The position numbers and the translations under genes are program-made. Positions 43,825 to 56,200 of a stretch of DNA of 64,000 bases are shown here, piece by piece. The notes beneath the pieces were generated by a model. It was not told where the DNA came from, made no database searches, and worked only from the letters and a program-made list of their open reading frames with translations. Within the stretch, counting starts at the first letter, position 1; each line of letters begins with the position of its first letter. The stretch is from NCBI RefSeq assembly GCF_002127325.2, contig NC_035448.2:113733660-113797659 (forward strand), read 5' to 3'. This DNA is from Helianthus annuus. Taxonomy: Eukaryota > Streptophyta > Magnoliopsida > Asterales > Asteraceae.

Positions 43825-44549
43825 GCTACTAACCCAAAATAAATGTTACTTATAGAAAATTAAATTACACATTAACCTCTTAATGAGTATTTAATTACAT
43901 ATTTAACTTCTTCTACAGACGAAATTTCCATAGGATTTCTGATAAGTCAATAAGCATGTGAACGCTAGATGCAAGTTATTTTCCAATCCCTTTGTTAATA
44001 ATATATGTCATTACAATATTAACATTTTAAAATGACTGGAGGCTTACCCACATTTTTTTTTTCTATTTTGACATGACTTCTAAAACAACGAAGACCTTTT
44101 GAATTTTGAAATTGTAACACATTTTTCTTTTGATGATATCACTATGAGGACTAAATGCATGTGTCTTTTACATATTTGACAAACAGACAACTGTAGCAGT
44201 TATGAAATTGGTTACGGAGTATTATTTAGCCTTATACATGTTTACTTGATGCTTAATTCGAAAAGAATAATTACTAAATAAGAACAAAGTTCTTATCTAT
44301 TTCATATAGGTCACTTAATTTTAACCATTTACAAAAGATTTCACAACAACAAAACAATATACAACAGCAAAAAAAAACTTGTTACTATTATATATAACTT
44401 ACAAACTGGAATTTGCAATTATTAGATTACTTTCCTTCGATACAAGCTGCCACGACACTTACCCGCTCCAATCAAGTCTCCACTCCTCAAGCTCTGCAAG
44501 ATAAAAAAAAAGTCAGGGAAAAACGTAACAGCACAATTGAGTTCCTTTG
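43825..44549. other. Upstream region of the receptor kinase
   Basis: AT-rich intergenic DNA expected to hold the promoter of the gene at 43,651. I found no decisive TATA box or known regulatory motif. A copia remnant begins at its far side. Confidence 0.4.
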
Positions 44550-45075
44550 TTAAACAATTAACTGATAAAAAATTGCAAGTAAATTTTGGCATGAGAAGAA
44601 CCCGTTAACTTTTATTCCTCCCTTTAGGACAAGATCACCTTTCCCTTTTACGAGAATGGCTTCCCCGTTGGGTATCGTGACCGGTTTCTCAAGTGCTCCT
44701 ACATTTACATTTTCAAGCAAGTTTCTTGATATGTAATATGAGTAGTTGCACCCGAGTCCATGATCCAATCACGATCCTCATTTAATCTTCCTGAAATATT
44801 AGGGACATTAGGCGTTTGAACACCATCTTCTTCTTTGTTTCCAGCAAACAATCTCAAAACAAAATTTCTATACGAATACTATATACTCTCCACTACTGAG
44901 TGAAAAGTCCGGAGGTTGGCCGCCCTCACTATGTTGTGCCCCTACGTGTAGGTTAGGGTGAGGTATGATCAATGGCCTCACTATCAATTTTGGTTTTCTG
45001 AGTATCATCATCGGCCATGGTGTAGCCGGTTAGGGTTTTTGAAAATGATTAGGTATCTACTCTGATACCATAAAG
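44550..45075 (-). pseudogene. Copia remnant: primer site, gag start and protease scrap
   Basis: On the - strand: TGGTATCAGAG (45,060-45,070), an initiator-Met primer site; an ATG at 45,018 starting MADDDTQKTKIDSEAIDHTS; and, after a large internal deletion, a protease-region segment with ISRNLLENVNVGALEKPVTI and GDLVLKGGIKVNG (44,768-44,590). Most of gag and all of pol are missing. The DNA to the right (45,076 onward) may be its 5' LTR, but I cannot define its ends. Confidence 0.7.
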
Positions 45076-45210
45076 AAATTGGTACCAAAGGTTGTTTTCA
45101 TCTATTGATTCAATCGATATTTGTATATAAAAGAAACCAAGATAATGGGAAATAACAACCTCCTAATAACTATAAAAAGATCACACCCAATATTATACCC
45201 TTATACAATT

Positions 45211-45846
45211 AGCAACTTAGGGTATGTCTCATTTGTTTAAGAGTCACACATTTTAGTTCATTTCACTCACACCCTTTCATTATATACTTAGGTTATGTCT
45301 TATTTATTTAAAAGTCCCACCCTTTATTTCATTTTACTCACACCCTTTCATTTGTTTATTATATATTATATTATATATAAGTATATAACTACAAAAAGCA
45401 ACAAGGGGTACCAACAATTGACTCACACCCATTCAGAAAACTAACAATCAATTTCATCCCATTCGCACCTATTAGCACACATCGCTTCGTAATATATAAA
45501 TAGCAACATTACTTACCAATTACCACATAGCAACTTAGGGTATGTCTCATTTGTTTAAGAGTCACACATTTTAGTTCATTTCACTCACACCCTTTCATTA
45601 TATACTTAGGTTATGTCTTATTTATTTAAAAGTCCCACCCTTTATTTCATTTTACTCACACCCTTTCATTTGTTTATTATATATTATATTATATATAAGT
45701 ATATAACTACAAAAAGCAACAAGGGGTACCAACAATTGACTCACACCCATTCAGAAAACTAACAATCAATTTCATCCCATTCGCACCTATTAGCACACAT
45801 CGCTTCGTAATATATAAATAGCAACATTACTTACCAATTACCACAT
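45211..45846. repeat. Two tandem copies of a 318-bp unit
   Basis: The unit starting AGCAACTTAGGGTATGTCTC at 45,211 is repeated from 45,529 almost without change. Each unit itself contains two related ~70-bp halves (GGGTATGTCTCATTTGTTTA and GGTTATGTCTTATTTATTTA), so the structure is a duplication of a duplication. Confidence 0.9.
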
Positions 45847-47151
45847 ACTAAACAATATAATAGCATGTAAAGGTTGTAGTATTTGGATTAAAGGTTACGT
45901 CTGTTGTTATGGCAGTTACATTAATAACCATTCCTTAACCAACTTTGTAATTCCTTTAAACAGATTTCTTATTTGTGTCAAAGTGGTGTTAGACCCACAG
46001 GCCCTTTCAATCGATCACCAATTTGATATTCCATTTACGTTGTTGCATCTAACAATTTGTAAGATCCAAATGACTATATATGAATTGAAATTCAGAATAT
46101 GATTCATGATATGTCTTTGAACTCACACATGCTTCTCACTCATCTCTGGATTTGAAGATTGTTCTTTGTGTAACAGTGACTCAAGATTTGATGACTTCCA
46201 AGCAGAGATTTTCTACATCTATCATCTCTAATAATCAAGTAACAAAAATTTCCTTTGGTTGAATGAAAGAAAAATTAATGTAAAAACAAACATATAACTT
46301 TAGTGAACAATGGTTTAACAACAATTAACAAAATCCTAGGCAACCGTAAAGGGTCCAATGCACCGTTTGACAAAAATCATTCAAATAGGAGGCGGACACA
46401 CGGAACCGACGAAACCGTTCAAATACCTTCATGACTTACCACCGGTTAATAACCCAACCCGACGAAATCACTAAAATACCGTCGTGACTTACCGGTTAAT
46501 AACCAAACCCGACGCCTCTCCTACAACCACCGCTTCATTCATCATTTACCACCGTTTCAAACCCAATATAGCCCCCACCCCCGTAAATGTCCGGTCATGT
46601 TATCACCCATGAACATTTGCAAATTCTTTTCTCGGTCAGGAGGTTGTGAATCAACGTCAGAATCTGGTAGTATAAGCGGGTGAAACGGAGATCAAAACGT
46701 TGGCGGTGATGGCAGCATAGCTTATTGGTAGCCGTTATATCAATAACTTATAAATACATACCTTTAGTTCTTGTAGAATCATATTTTGTTGTTAACCACC
46801 ATTGATACAAAAGGTATTAGAGATATGTGCTTTACATTTATGGGTTGTAGTACAGTGATTGTGATAATTTCACCATGCCCCATTTCATCTGAATTTTATA
46901 TATAATTCACTGTAACCTCTTTAATCTGAATTTGATATGTATTTACTTAAAACAATACTTATATACGAATATAGTTTCTTTAAATTACGGTCATATTTTA
47001 TTACCAATTCCCCTATTAAGTTATTGATATAATGTCAAACTTAACCAACAAAACATTTCGACTAATATGATGTGGTATTTGAGCCATAATTTTTTGTTCA
47101 AAAGGTTTGGGAGGTATAGTGATTCAGATTAAATATAGCTTTGTCATACAT
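45847..47151. other. AT-rich intergenic DNA
   Basis: No gene seen. A short imperfect repeat of about 55 bp containing CCGGTTAATAACC occurs at about 46,440-46,510. The last bases before the next element include its 8-bp duplication. Confidence 0.5.
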
Positions 47152-47159
47152 TATCCATT

Positions 47160-48072
47160 AGAGTTAATTGCCCGGATACTCCCTGTGGTTTCATGTTTTT
47201 TCGTGTTTAGTCCCCATCTTTTGGAAATAGCAGGTATGCTCCCTATGGTTTGTCATTTTGTTACTCGGATAGTCCCCTGACATTTACTCAGGGGACTATC
47301 CGAGTAACAAAATGACAAATCATAGGGAGCATATCTGCTATTTCCAAACTAACTGACATCTACTCAGGGGACTATCCGAGTAACAAAATAACAAACCATA
47401 GGGAGCATACATGCTAGGGATGAGCATGTGGTACCAGATACCGATACCGTACCGATACCATACCGGTACCGTCCCGTACCGATACCATACCGGTTGTATT
47501 CGGTATCGGTATCGGCAATACGTTTTACCATTTTTTCGGGATCGGGATTTTCGGGATTGTTACCGGTATTTTTCAGTAATACCGATTTAGTACCGATTTC
47601 CCACTAGCTAGGAATTTCCCACCCATAATTCATGTACTGGTAGATATTTCCTGCATAAACATTATTCAGTTCATTCTAGTATACACACATTAAAGTGAAT
47701 GGATCTACAGCAGAATAGCTTTTCCTTGCAGATGATTTAGGTAATTCTAATTTCTAACTGAGAAGGCAAAAAGACAATATACGAATTTATTAAACTATTA
47801 ACATGCTTGAAACAAAATATTAGTACCTGCTCAAGAGAAAGTGTATATGACTAACATATCAATTTAAGAATTCGGTATCATACCGAAAAACCGGTACTGA
47901 TACCATACCGGTATTTTCGGTACGGTATTCGGTATCAACTTTTAATGAATATCGGGATCGGGATTTTCGGGATCGGTATCGGTTCGGTACTGTGCTCATC
48001 CCTAATACCTGCTATTTTCAAAAGGTGGGGACTAAACGTGAAACCACATGGACCATCCGGGTAATTAACTCT
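47160..48072. mobile_element. Inverted-repeat DNA transposon remnant with 8-bp duplication
   Basis: The ends are AGAGTTAATTGCCCGGAT and its partner ATCCGGGTAATTAACTCT; the 8-bp duplication TATCCATT lies at 47,152-47,159 and 48,073-48,080. It is strongly foldback: ACTCGGATAGTCCCCTGA (about 47,263-47,280) faces a copy at about 47,288-47,305, and a further copy lies near 47,363-47,382. No transposase. An 8-bp duplication is typical of hAT elements; the superfamily is not certain. A one-armed relative is at 39,580-39,711. Confidence 0.75.
47415..48004. mobile_element. Nested MITE rich in GGTACCG-like repeats
   Basis: Ends TAGGGATGAGCA and TGCTCATCCCTA are perfect inverted repeats. The flanking octamers ATACATGC (47,407-47,414) and ATACCTGC (48,005-48,012) are an 8-bp duplication with one change, a hAT-like pattern. 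Near both ends it carries dense ACCGATACCG/CGGTATCGG repeats able to fold back. It sits inside the element at 47,160-48,072. Confidence 0.75.
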
Positions 48073-48080
48073 TATCCATT

Positions 48081-48255
48081 ATAAAAAATGAAGATGGTAT
48101 GAGTATATGTAAAACGATTCTACAAGAACTAAAGGTATGTATTTTATGAGTTTTGTAAAAAAAAAAAAAAAACCACTGCTATTTTCGAGATTGAACGTAT
48201 TTTATGAACCTACTTCACAAACCGATTGAGATTAAAAGAAATTTTTCATTCAAAA

Positions 48256-48287
<32 letters not shown>

Positions 48288-48389
48288 ATGTCTTCAGTAA
48301 TCAATATCCCGCCGCAACGCGCGGGTTACCGTCAACTTGTATGCATTAAAAATAAACTATTCCAATAACTAAGACAACAACGTAGTAAC
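48081..48389. other. Spacer with Helitron-like hairpin
   Basis: Contains an A-run with (TA)n (about 48,255-48,285) and the GC-rich near-palindrome CCCGCCGCAACGCGCGGG (48,308-48,325), a sequence often seen close to Helitron 3' ends. No CTAG end follows at the usual distance, so I do not call a Helitron. Confidence 0.4.
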
Positions 48390-48758
48390 TGTTGTGTGAA
48401 GCCAACCACTTGACAACTTGATCAATTGTTGAGTGTGAATCCACTAGAGCAAGTGGACATCAGGTAATCATTCTTATCAAAACAGCAAAAGAAGATAAGG
48501 GGCTGAGATGATCCAATCTTCTCAGCAACCCATTATTCACGGATCATGTTTTGTGACAATCTTCTATTTCATCCAATCTTATATAAGAGATTGTTTATAT
48601 CTGTAAATTCTTGTACCAAGCCTAATAACAAATACTCCTAGTTACCATAGTGGATGTAGGTCAGAATCGATCGAACCACTATAAATCTTTGTGTTCTTCA
48701 ACAGAAAATTACGTGTGTGTGAGTTCTGTGTTTGTGTGTGTACTCTGTTCCTAACAAC

Positions 48759-48770
48759 TGGTATCAGAGC
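48759..48770 (+). other. Copia primer-binding site
   Basis: TGGTATCAGAGC, a perfect initiator-Met site two bases after the LTR end. Confidence 0.9.
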
Positions 48771-48834
48771 CGTTGGCTCTCGATCGACACACAAACAGAA
48801 AGGGTGAAGGATGAAGATACCTGACAGTGTGAAA

Positions 48835-49045
48835 TCGGAATCAGAATCCGATCAAAGTCCAATCAGAAACCAACCGATCAGAAACCGATCAGAAACCGAT
48901 CAGAAACGATCAGAATCGCCGCTACCTCTCTTAGCCGCCGCCGCTGCCCCTCTTCGTCGTCGCAAGTAGCCGCCGCCGCTGCCCCTCTTCGCCGTCGCAA
49001 GCAGCCGCCGCCGCTGCCTCTCTTCGCCGTCACAAGCACCGCCGG
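48835..49045 (+). repeat. Tandem repeats in the copia leader
   Basis: Four or five copies of an 11-bp unit near CCGATCAGAAA are followed by three copies of a ~37-bp GC-rich unit containing GCCGCCGCCGCTGCCCCTCT. They lie in the untranslated leader, about 370 bp upstream of gag. Confidence 0.8.
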
Positions 49046-49412
49046 CGCTGTCATCTGCCCGTTCTCTTGGGAGATCGTAGGGGAAAAAAGAGAAGAACCC
49101 TAATTTTTTTTGTTCTGTGGAATTGGGGAAGAAGAAACATTGAACGTGTTTTATTTTATGTTGGAAATTGAGTTTCTCAATTTAAACAGAAAGGCCCCCT
49201 CAACTTTTATTTCTGGTGGAGAAATTAAAGTTTCAATTTGATCAGAAAGGCCCCTCAACTTTGAACAAGATCTTATTATCAATCAATACTTGTCCTTGCC
49301 ATTAAAGCTTGAAACAGATAAGTTATTTGTTTCTGATTATTGCTTTCGCTCGTATAAATTACCACTTAGCAGTACAAACTCGTTTGGTTAGTAGTAATTT
49401 GGTAATTTTTTA

Positions 49413-50356
49413 ATGGCAGAAGATAGTAAAATCAAGATTGATAAGTTCGATGGAAGTGATTATGGATTTTGGAAAATGCAAATAGAAGATTTATTGTATC
49501 AGAAAAGTTTGCATTTGCCTATGTCAGGTGAACAACCAGATGACATGTATGATGAAGAATGGAAGTTGTTGGATAGACAAGCTTTGGGTGTGGTTAGGCT
49601 TTCTTTGGCAAAGAGTGTTGCTTACAACATTGTCAATGAAACAACCACATATGGTGTATTGAAAGCTTTGTCCAACATGTATGAAAAGCCATCCGCTTCA
49701 AACAAAGTATTCCTCATCCGACAATTGGTTAACACCAAGATGAAGGAAGGCATGTCGGTTACCGCTCACATAAATGAGTTTAACTCGATTATCTCTCGTT
49801 TAGCCTCAGTTGAAATAAAGTTTGAAGATGAAGTGCAAGCACTACTCCTTTTATCATCGTTGCCCGATAGTTGGTCAGGCACAGTCACAGCTGTTAGTAG
49901 TGCATCCGGCACTACCAAACTCACTTTCGATAGTATTCGTGACTTGATAGTAAACGAAGATATCAGACGGAGAAGCAGTGGTGAGACTTCTAATTCTAGT
50001 TCTTTATTGCATACAGAAAGTAGAGGAAGAAGAAACGAAAGAGGACATAATCGAGGCAGGTCCAAGTCCAGAAGAAGGGGATAGTCAAAGAATAGAAAAG
50101 ACGTTGAATGTTGGAATTGCAAAGAAAAAGGTCACTATAGAAGCCAATGTACAAAACCCGCTTCAAAGAAAGAAGTAAATAGTGTATCCTCGAAAGAATT
50201 AGGTGATGTTCTCATCTGTTCTGTTGAAGATTCAGTTGAATCTTGGATTATGGATTCAGGTGCTTCTTTCAATGCCATCTCATGCCCAGATATGGTCAAG
50301 AATCTACGAACAGGTAACTTTGGTAAACTTCGTTTAGCAGATGATCAAATGCTTGA
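49413..50356 (+). pseudogene. Copia gag and protease start, cut by the chromovirus
   Basis: ATG 49,413 starts MAEDSKIKIDKFDGSDYGFW, the copia Gag core. It continues through the capsid region (about residues 10-180) and an Arg-rich stretch to a TAG at 50,082. In the same frame follow the zinc knuckle CWNCKEKGHYRSQC (50,109-50,150) and the aspartic protease site WIMDSGAS (about 50,244-50,267). The frame then runs into the inserted LTR at 50,357. Apart from the single TAG the frame is clean. Confidence 0.88.
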
Positions 50357-53152
50357 TGTCACACCCCAACCGATGGCGGAATCATCGAGGCATGGCACTA
50401 AGCGAAGCAGATTGTCCAGAAGTTTCCATAACAACTATCATTACCATTCAATTTATATAATACGTCCCATACCGTACCTCAAATAGCAAACAAATTATTA
50501 CAGATAACATCTAGTCAAATATTCTGTTCCGACAACTCAGATTTAAATATAAAAATTGTTTATCTATGTCTAGAGACTCAAGCTGCAAGATCTACAGACA
50601 ACTATACTCTAGACTTTTATTCTAGCTTCGCCTTTCTAGCAGCTAAGCATCTTAAACACATGTCACATACGTTAAAATAAAGTCAATACATATAATGTAA
50701 AGGTGAGCATACAAGTTTGATAATAGCATAATAGAGTTCGAAATAGTTTACGCATAACCAGCACGTACACAGAGGAAAACGAAGCATGTTAATTATCGAC
50801 ATGGATCTATCGATACCAATGACTGCGGGTTGACTGCCCGAGGCAGTTCGCAATACATGATTACCACCGTAATCCATGCAAGTAATTGTCCTTAACAACC
50901 CCCGTGTGAACGGGTGCTGAGTCCAAACTATAGTATTATCGTCGTTAAGGCAGGTAGACAGCATTCCATGTGTAAACATAACAACAAGCATTCATTTAGT
51001 CACGTAATACATGCGGTAACGGTTAGCGTTTAAAATAATTGAGTAGTGTGTTCGATTGTGATTTAGAATAAGTAACGTATGTAACACCCAAAAGTGCTGA
51101 AAGCAAAGAGGGATCGAGTATACTCACAGTGATTGATGGATTGAAGGGAGCACTTGAGAGTAGGGTTAGCCTGAATAGTTCGATAGCATAACGATAAGCA
51201 ACGTGTAAAACGGAAATCAAGTGTCGGAGGGTCGGACAGCTGGTCGACCGGACGGTTGTCCGATCGAATGGCTTGACCGTTCAGATTGGCATTCCGTTCG
51301 GACAGCCTGTCCGGTCGGTCAGTGGGCCGATCGGATGGTTGTTCGAGTGGATTGTTTCTTCCTTTGAGAAAGATGCGTTTGTGTATGATGGTTTAACTTT
51401 TGAAGTTTTCGTTGCAACATTTTGAAAACATTGAAGTATCTTTACCTTTCAGGTCGATCGATCGAACGGTCCGTTCGATTGGCCGGCTAACCGGTCGGTT
51501 AGGTACTTCAGCAAAAAAGTTCTTATCAGGGTGTCACCTGGTCGGACGGCTTGACCGATCGGGTGACACTCCAACGCGTTGAACATGTTGAAAATCGATT
51601 AAGTGTTGAAGCATAGTATCTCATGATCCGAAGAGTAATTCAGATCAGACGATAGTCCGATCGAACAGTAGTTCGTTCAATACTAGACTTCATGGAATCG
51701 TTCAAGTGTGGGGTCAGGTGCTAGCCGATCGGCTGGCCTGGTCGATCGGCTGATTGTCCGATCGGCTGGGCTGTCTGTTCGGATAGTCAGTCCGATCGGT
51801 CAGCATCCTGACCTGATCAGCCTGTTCAACTAACCCTTAGCTATTCTGATTGTTTGACGTTATATCGAGGTGTTTTGACAACAAGTCGAACCATAGAACC
51901 CTCGTTCTTACTTATTCCTCTTGATCAGACAGGAATCACCCAAATCCGGCCGGTGAACTGTTCGGAACGGAGTTTAACGTTTAACCCGAAGTCGGTGAAC
52001 CTCGTGGATAGAATCCGGATCTTGAGTCGTGCAACCACCGAAATGATTAGCAACTCGGCACAAGCTCTGTTCCTATCGGTTTGAAGGCATTGAGTGTAAA
52101 AGAGTTGAAAGAAAGTTGGAAAACCATCTTTCAATCCTTTTCACCGAGGAATGTTCAGATATATGAAAGATCTTTGCTTGTTTATGTGGAAATCGACTAG
52201 ATCCAAGTGATTCTTGGTGGATTGAAGCCAAAACATGAAGTTCTTCAAGAACACCATGATGACATCATCCAAAAACACTTGAATCTTGATGATTTCACGG
52301 TTAGAAATCAAGATTTGAAAGATAGAAAGGTGTATGAGTGTGTATAGATCAAGAAAGTACAAGATTTAGGATGAAATTTTACCGGAATCGGAAGGAATCT
52401 GAGAAAAGATGGGGAGCACGAGCTGGTCGGTCAAAGCTTTCCAAAAATGGTAAAGATGACAATGACAGGGGTATTTATAGGATGACAAAAGTGGAAAGGG
52501 CTGGCCGATCGGCCAGGCATCCCGATCGGAAAGCCTGTCCGATCGGACAACAGTCCGATCGGCTGCGCTGTTCGATCGGCTAAGAGCCTGATCGTTCAGC
52601 TGCCTGATTTGAGCGTTTGGTGCGACGATTTTTTTGTATTTTGATTTCGATTGCGATTGATGAGAATACGATAGAGTTTCCTATTTAAATTAGTTTCAAT
52701 CCTAACCACTATATCTAACATACAATCATCTATGTCTCGCGCTGTCTTTTCGCCACCAATTATCATAATTTCGATTTTGATTGAGTTCGATTGAGTTTCG
52801 AGTTTTGATTCGAGTTTCGATTGATTATCACACATAACATAAAGTAAACATGCACAGGTAACACACAAGGCACACACAAACATATATATTAACCCCAAAA
52901 TTCACGTAATTCAAGTCTCGAGTTCGATGATGATTGGATTAGCTCGACTATTGGTTAATTGACTTTATCGCATTGTAACTTCCTATTATTCATAGTCGTA
53001 AAGCGTTTCGTGTCGATAAATAAACTTCGATTAATTCGATTGTAATTAATTACTCCACATAATACAACTAACGTAACGTAAACACAAAATAGATTAACTA
53101 CGGTCAAAGGAATCAGTCTTGACTTTGACTTTCGGTAACACGGGGTGTTACA
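50357..53152 (-). repeat. Chromovirus 3' LTR
   Basis: Starts TGTCACACCCCAACC and ends GGGGTGTTACA on the + strand. It contains fourteen CGATCG cores, mostly as CCGATCGG or TCCGATCGGC, in clusters at 51,230-51,340, 51,455-51,565, 51,655-51,810 and 52,500-52,585. It pairs with 59,032-60,410 over the first ~1.4 kb. Confidence 0.92.
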
Positions 53153-53166
53153 GCCTCCCCTTGTTT
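53153..53166 (-). other. Chromovirus polypurine tract
   Basis: On the - strand the bases next to the LTR read ACAAGGGGAGGC; this is the plus-strand primer of the element. Confidence 0.75.
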
Positions 53167-53257
53167 AGGTAATTTCATCCCGAAATTAGTCTGAAAGTTG
53201 TACATCACCGTGAATCACATTTGAGTACTTTCTCTCTCTAGACTTTCACTTGAACAA

Positions 53258-56200
53258 CTACGGGTACTTCGCCTTCATGTCGCTTTCGAGTTCCCAAGTG
53301 AACTCTGCACCTCGTTTGCCTTCCCATCGGACATTCACAATAGGAATGTGCGAGCGTCTGAGTTGCTTGGTTTGGCGATCCATGATTTCGACAGGCTTCT
53401 CTACGAAGTGTAGCGTTTCGTTTATTTGAAGGTCGTCGAGAGGTACAATTAGATCATGCTGAGCCAGGCATTTTCGGAGGTTTGACACATGGAAATTTGG
53501 GTGGACGTTATTGAGTTCCTCCGATAGTTCGAGTCTGTATGCGACTTTTACGATCCTTTCCAAAATCTTAAAAGGTCTAACATATCGAGGCGCTAGCTTC
53601 CCTTTCTTGCCGAATCTGACCACACCCTTCCAAGGTGATACCTTTAGGAGTACGTAGTCATTAACGTCAAATTTAAGGGGCTTGCGTCTTCTATCGGCGT
53701 AACTCTTCTGTCTACATCCAGCTTTCAACAAGTTGTCTCGGATCTGGAGGACTTTGTCAGTCGTTTCTTGTAGTAACTCGGGAACGGTTAGTTGTGAATG
53801 ACCGATCTCGTGCCACACAATAGGCGATCGACATCTTCTTCCATATAGGGCCTCAAATGGTGCCATTTGGATGCTGGTATGATAACGGTTATTGTACGAG
53901 AATTCGACTAGCGTCAGATATTTGTTCCAATTACCGCCGAAGTCTACGACAACGCACGGAGCATGTCTTCGAGAGTACGGATCGTTCTTTCAGTCTGTCC
54001 GTCGATCTGAGGATGGAATGCGGTACTCAGGTTAAGCGACGTACCGAGTGCTGCTTGAAACGTTTCCCACAATCGCGACGTAAACCGAGCATCACGGTCA
54101 GAGATGATGTCACAAGGCGTACCATGATTACAAATGATCTCGTCAGTGTAGATTCGGGCTAATCGTTCTACCTTGTAGTCTTCCCATATTGGCAAAAAGT
54201 GGGCTGATTTGGTCAAACGATCAACGACAACCCAAATGCTGTCGTGACCTGATGACGTGGGTGGAAGCTTGGTTATGAAATCCATAGCTATACTCTCCCA
54301 CTTCCATATAGGGATTGGCGGTTGTTCGAGTAAGCCAGAGGGTCTTTGATATTCAGCCTTGACCCTTGCACAAGTCAGGCATCTTCCGACATAGAGAGCG
54401 ATATCCCTTTTCACACCCGGCCACCAGTACTTATAGCGAAGATCCTGGTACATTTTATCGGCACCGGGATGAATAGAATACCGAGATTTCTGAGCTTCAT
54501 CCATTAAAATCCTTCGCAATTCGGTCCGCTTAGGAATCCAAATTCGGTCCAGAAAATAGAAGATCCCATTTGATTTGCTTACAAGCTGAGCTCCATCGTG
54601 ATAGATTCTCTCCTTCTTCAAGGTGCGTTCATTAAAGCAAGCATGTTGGGCTTCGCGGATGAGGGTTTCGAGATCGCGTTGGGCTTGGGTATGACGAATA
54701 CTTAGGAAATAACTCCATCTGCTGAGCGCGTCGGCAACACATTTGCTTTGCCTGGGTGATAACGAATCTCACAGTCGTAATCGTTGAGGAGTTCTACCCA
54801 TCGACGTTGACGCATATTGAGTTCTTTCTGATTAAAGATGTGTTGTAAACTCCTGTGATCGGTGAAGATCGTACACTTGGTACCATACAGGTAGTGTCGC
54901 CAAATCTTTAATGCAAAAATAACCGCGCCTAGCTCGAGATCATGGGTTGTGTAGTTCTTCTCGTGGATTTTGAGCTGTCGAGAAGCGTAAGCAATAACCT
55001 TGTCTCGTTGCATGAGGACACAACCAAGGCCAAGGTTGAAAGCATCACAGTAGACAATGAAATCGTCGTTCCCATCGGGCAATGAGAGAACAGGGGCATT
55101 GCAAAGCTTATGCTTGAGGGTTTGGAAAGCATACTCTTGTTCGGTTCCCCAAACAAAAGACCTGTCTTTATGCGTAAGAGCAGTAAGCGGCACAGCGATC
55201 TTAGAGAATCCTTCGATAAATCGTCGATAAAAGCCCGCTAATCCGAGAAAAGAACAGACTTCAGACGGGTTCTTTGGTGTAATCCAACTCTTAACTGCGT
55301 CAATCTTCGCAGGGTCGACATGGATACCTTGATTATTCACGATGTGACCCAGAAACTGAACCTCTTCTAACCAGAATTCGCACTTGGAGAACTTGGCATA
55401 GAGTTGGTTCCCCTGAAGTAACTCGAGAACCAAACGTAGATGTTGCGCGTGTTCGGCTTTCGATTTGGAATAAATCCAGACGTCGTCGATGAACACGATG
55501 ACGAAACGGTCAAGATACGGCTTACACACACGATTCATTAGATCCATGAAAACCACGGGTGCGTTGGTTAAACCAAAAGGCATAACAACGAACTCATAGT
55601 GGCCGTAACGAGTGCGAAAAGCAGTTTTGGGTATATCTTCTTCCTGAATACGTAACTGATGATAGCCTGAGCGTAGATCGATCTTCGAGAAACACGTAGC
55701 ACCTTGCAGTTGATCAAATAAATCGTCGATACGAGGCAGGGGATAACGGTTCTTGATAGTTAACTTATTCAATTCCCGGTAGTCGATACACATCCTGAAC
55801 GATCCATCCTTCTTTTTGACGAAAAGGACTGGTACGCCCCAAGGAGAGGTGCTCGGGCGAATAAAGCCTTTTTCAAGTAACTCCGAGTTGGTTCGACAGT
55901 TCCCGCATTTCGGAAGGCGCGAGTCGATAAGGGGCTTTGGCTACGGGGTTAGCTCTGGGAATGAGGTCGATACGGAAGTCGATATCACGACTGGGCGGTA
56001 ATCCAGAAAGATCATCAGGGAACGCCTGAGGAAATTCACGGACCACGGGAACGTCTTTAACTTCTGTCTTCCTTTTCTTTTCCTTCTCCGTTACTACGAT
56101 GTTGGCCAAGAAAGCTCTATATTCCTTACGGAGATACTTACTAGCTTGGACACATGACATGAGCTTGAGACCTTTCGAAGCAGTTTCACCGTACACACAT

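Larger units (their letters stand above)
48390..50356 (+). mobile_element. 5' part of a Ty1/copia element, interrupted
   Basis: LTR end ...CTAACA at 48,756, primer site at 48,759, a repeat-rich leader, then gag and the start of protease until the chromovirus insertion at 50,357. The LTR start is uncertain (TGTTGTGTG at 48,390 or TGTTGAGTG at 48,429), because the second LTR lies beyond the window. The rest of pol should resume to the right of the chromovirus, outside the window. Confidence 0.8.

Noticed and set aside
44041..44120. TATA box or promoter calls upstream of the receptor kinase
   Set aside because: The region is too AT-rich for a TATA-like string to be meaningful.
48308..48325. Second Helitron end
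   Set aside because: The GC-rich hairpin resembles one, but no CTRR end follows at the right distance and no 5' end is seen.
50683..50991. 102-codon ORF repeated at 59,358-59,666
   Set aside because: Both lie at the same place in the two chromovirus LTRs, so the repeat is explained by LTR identity; the protein has no known features.
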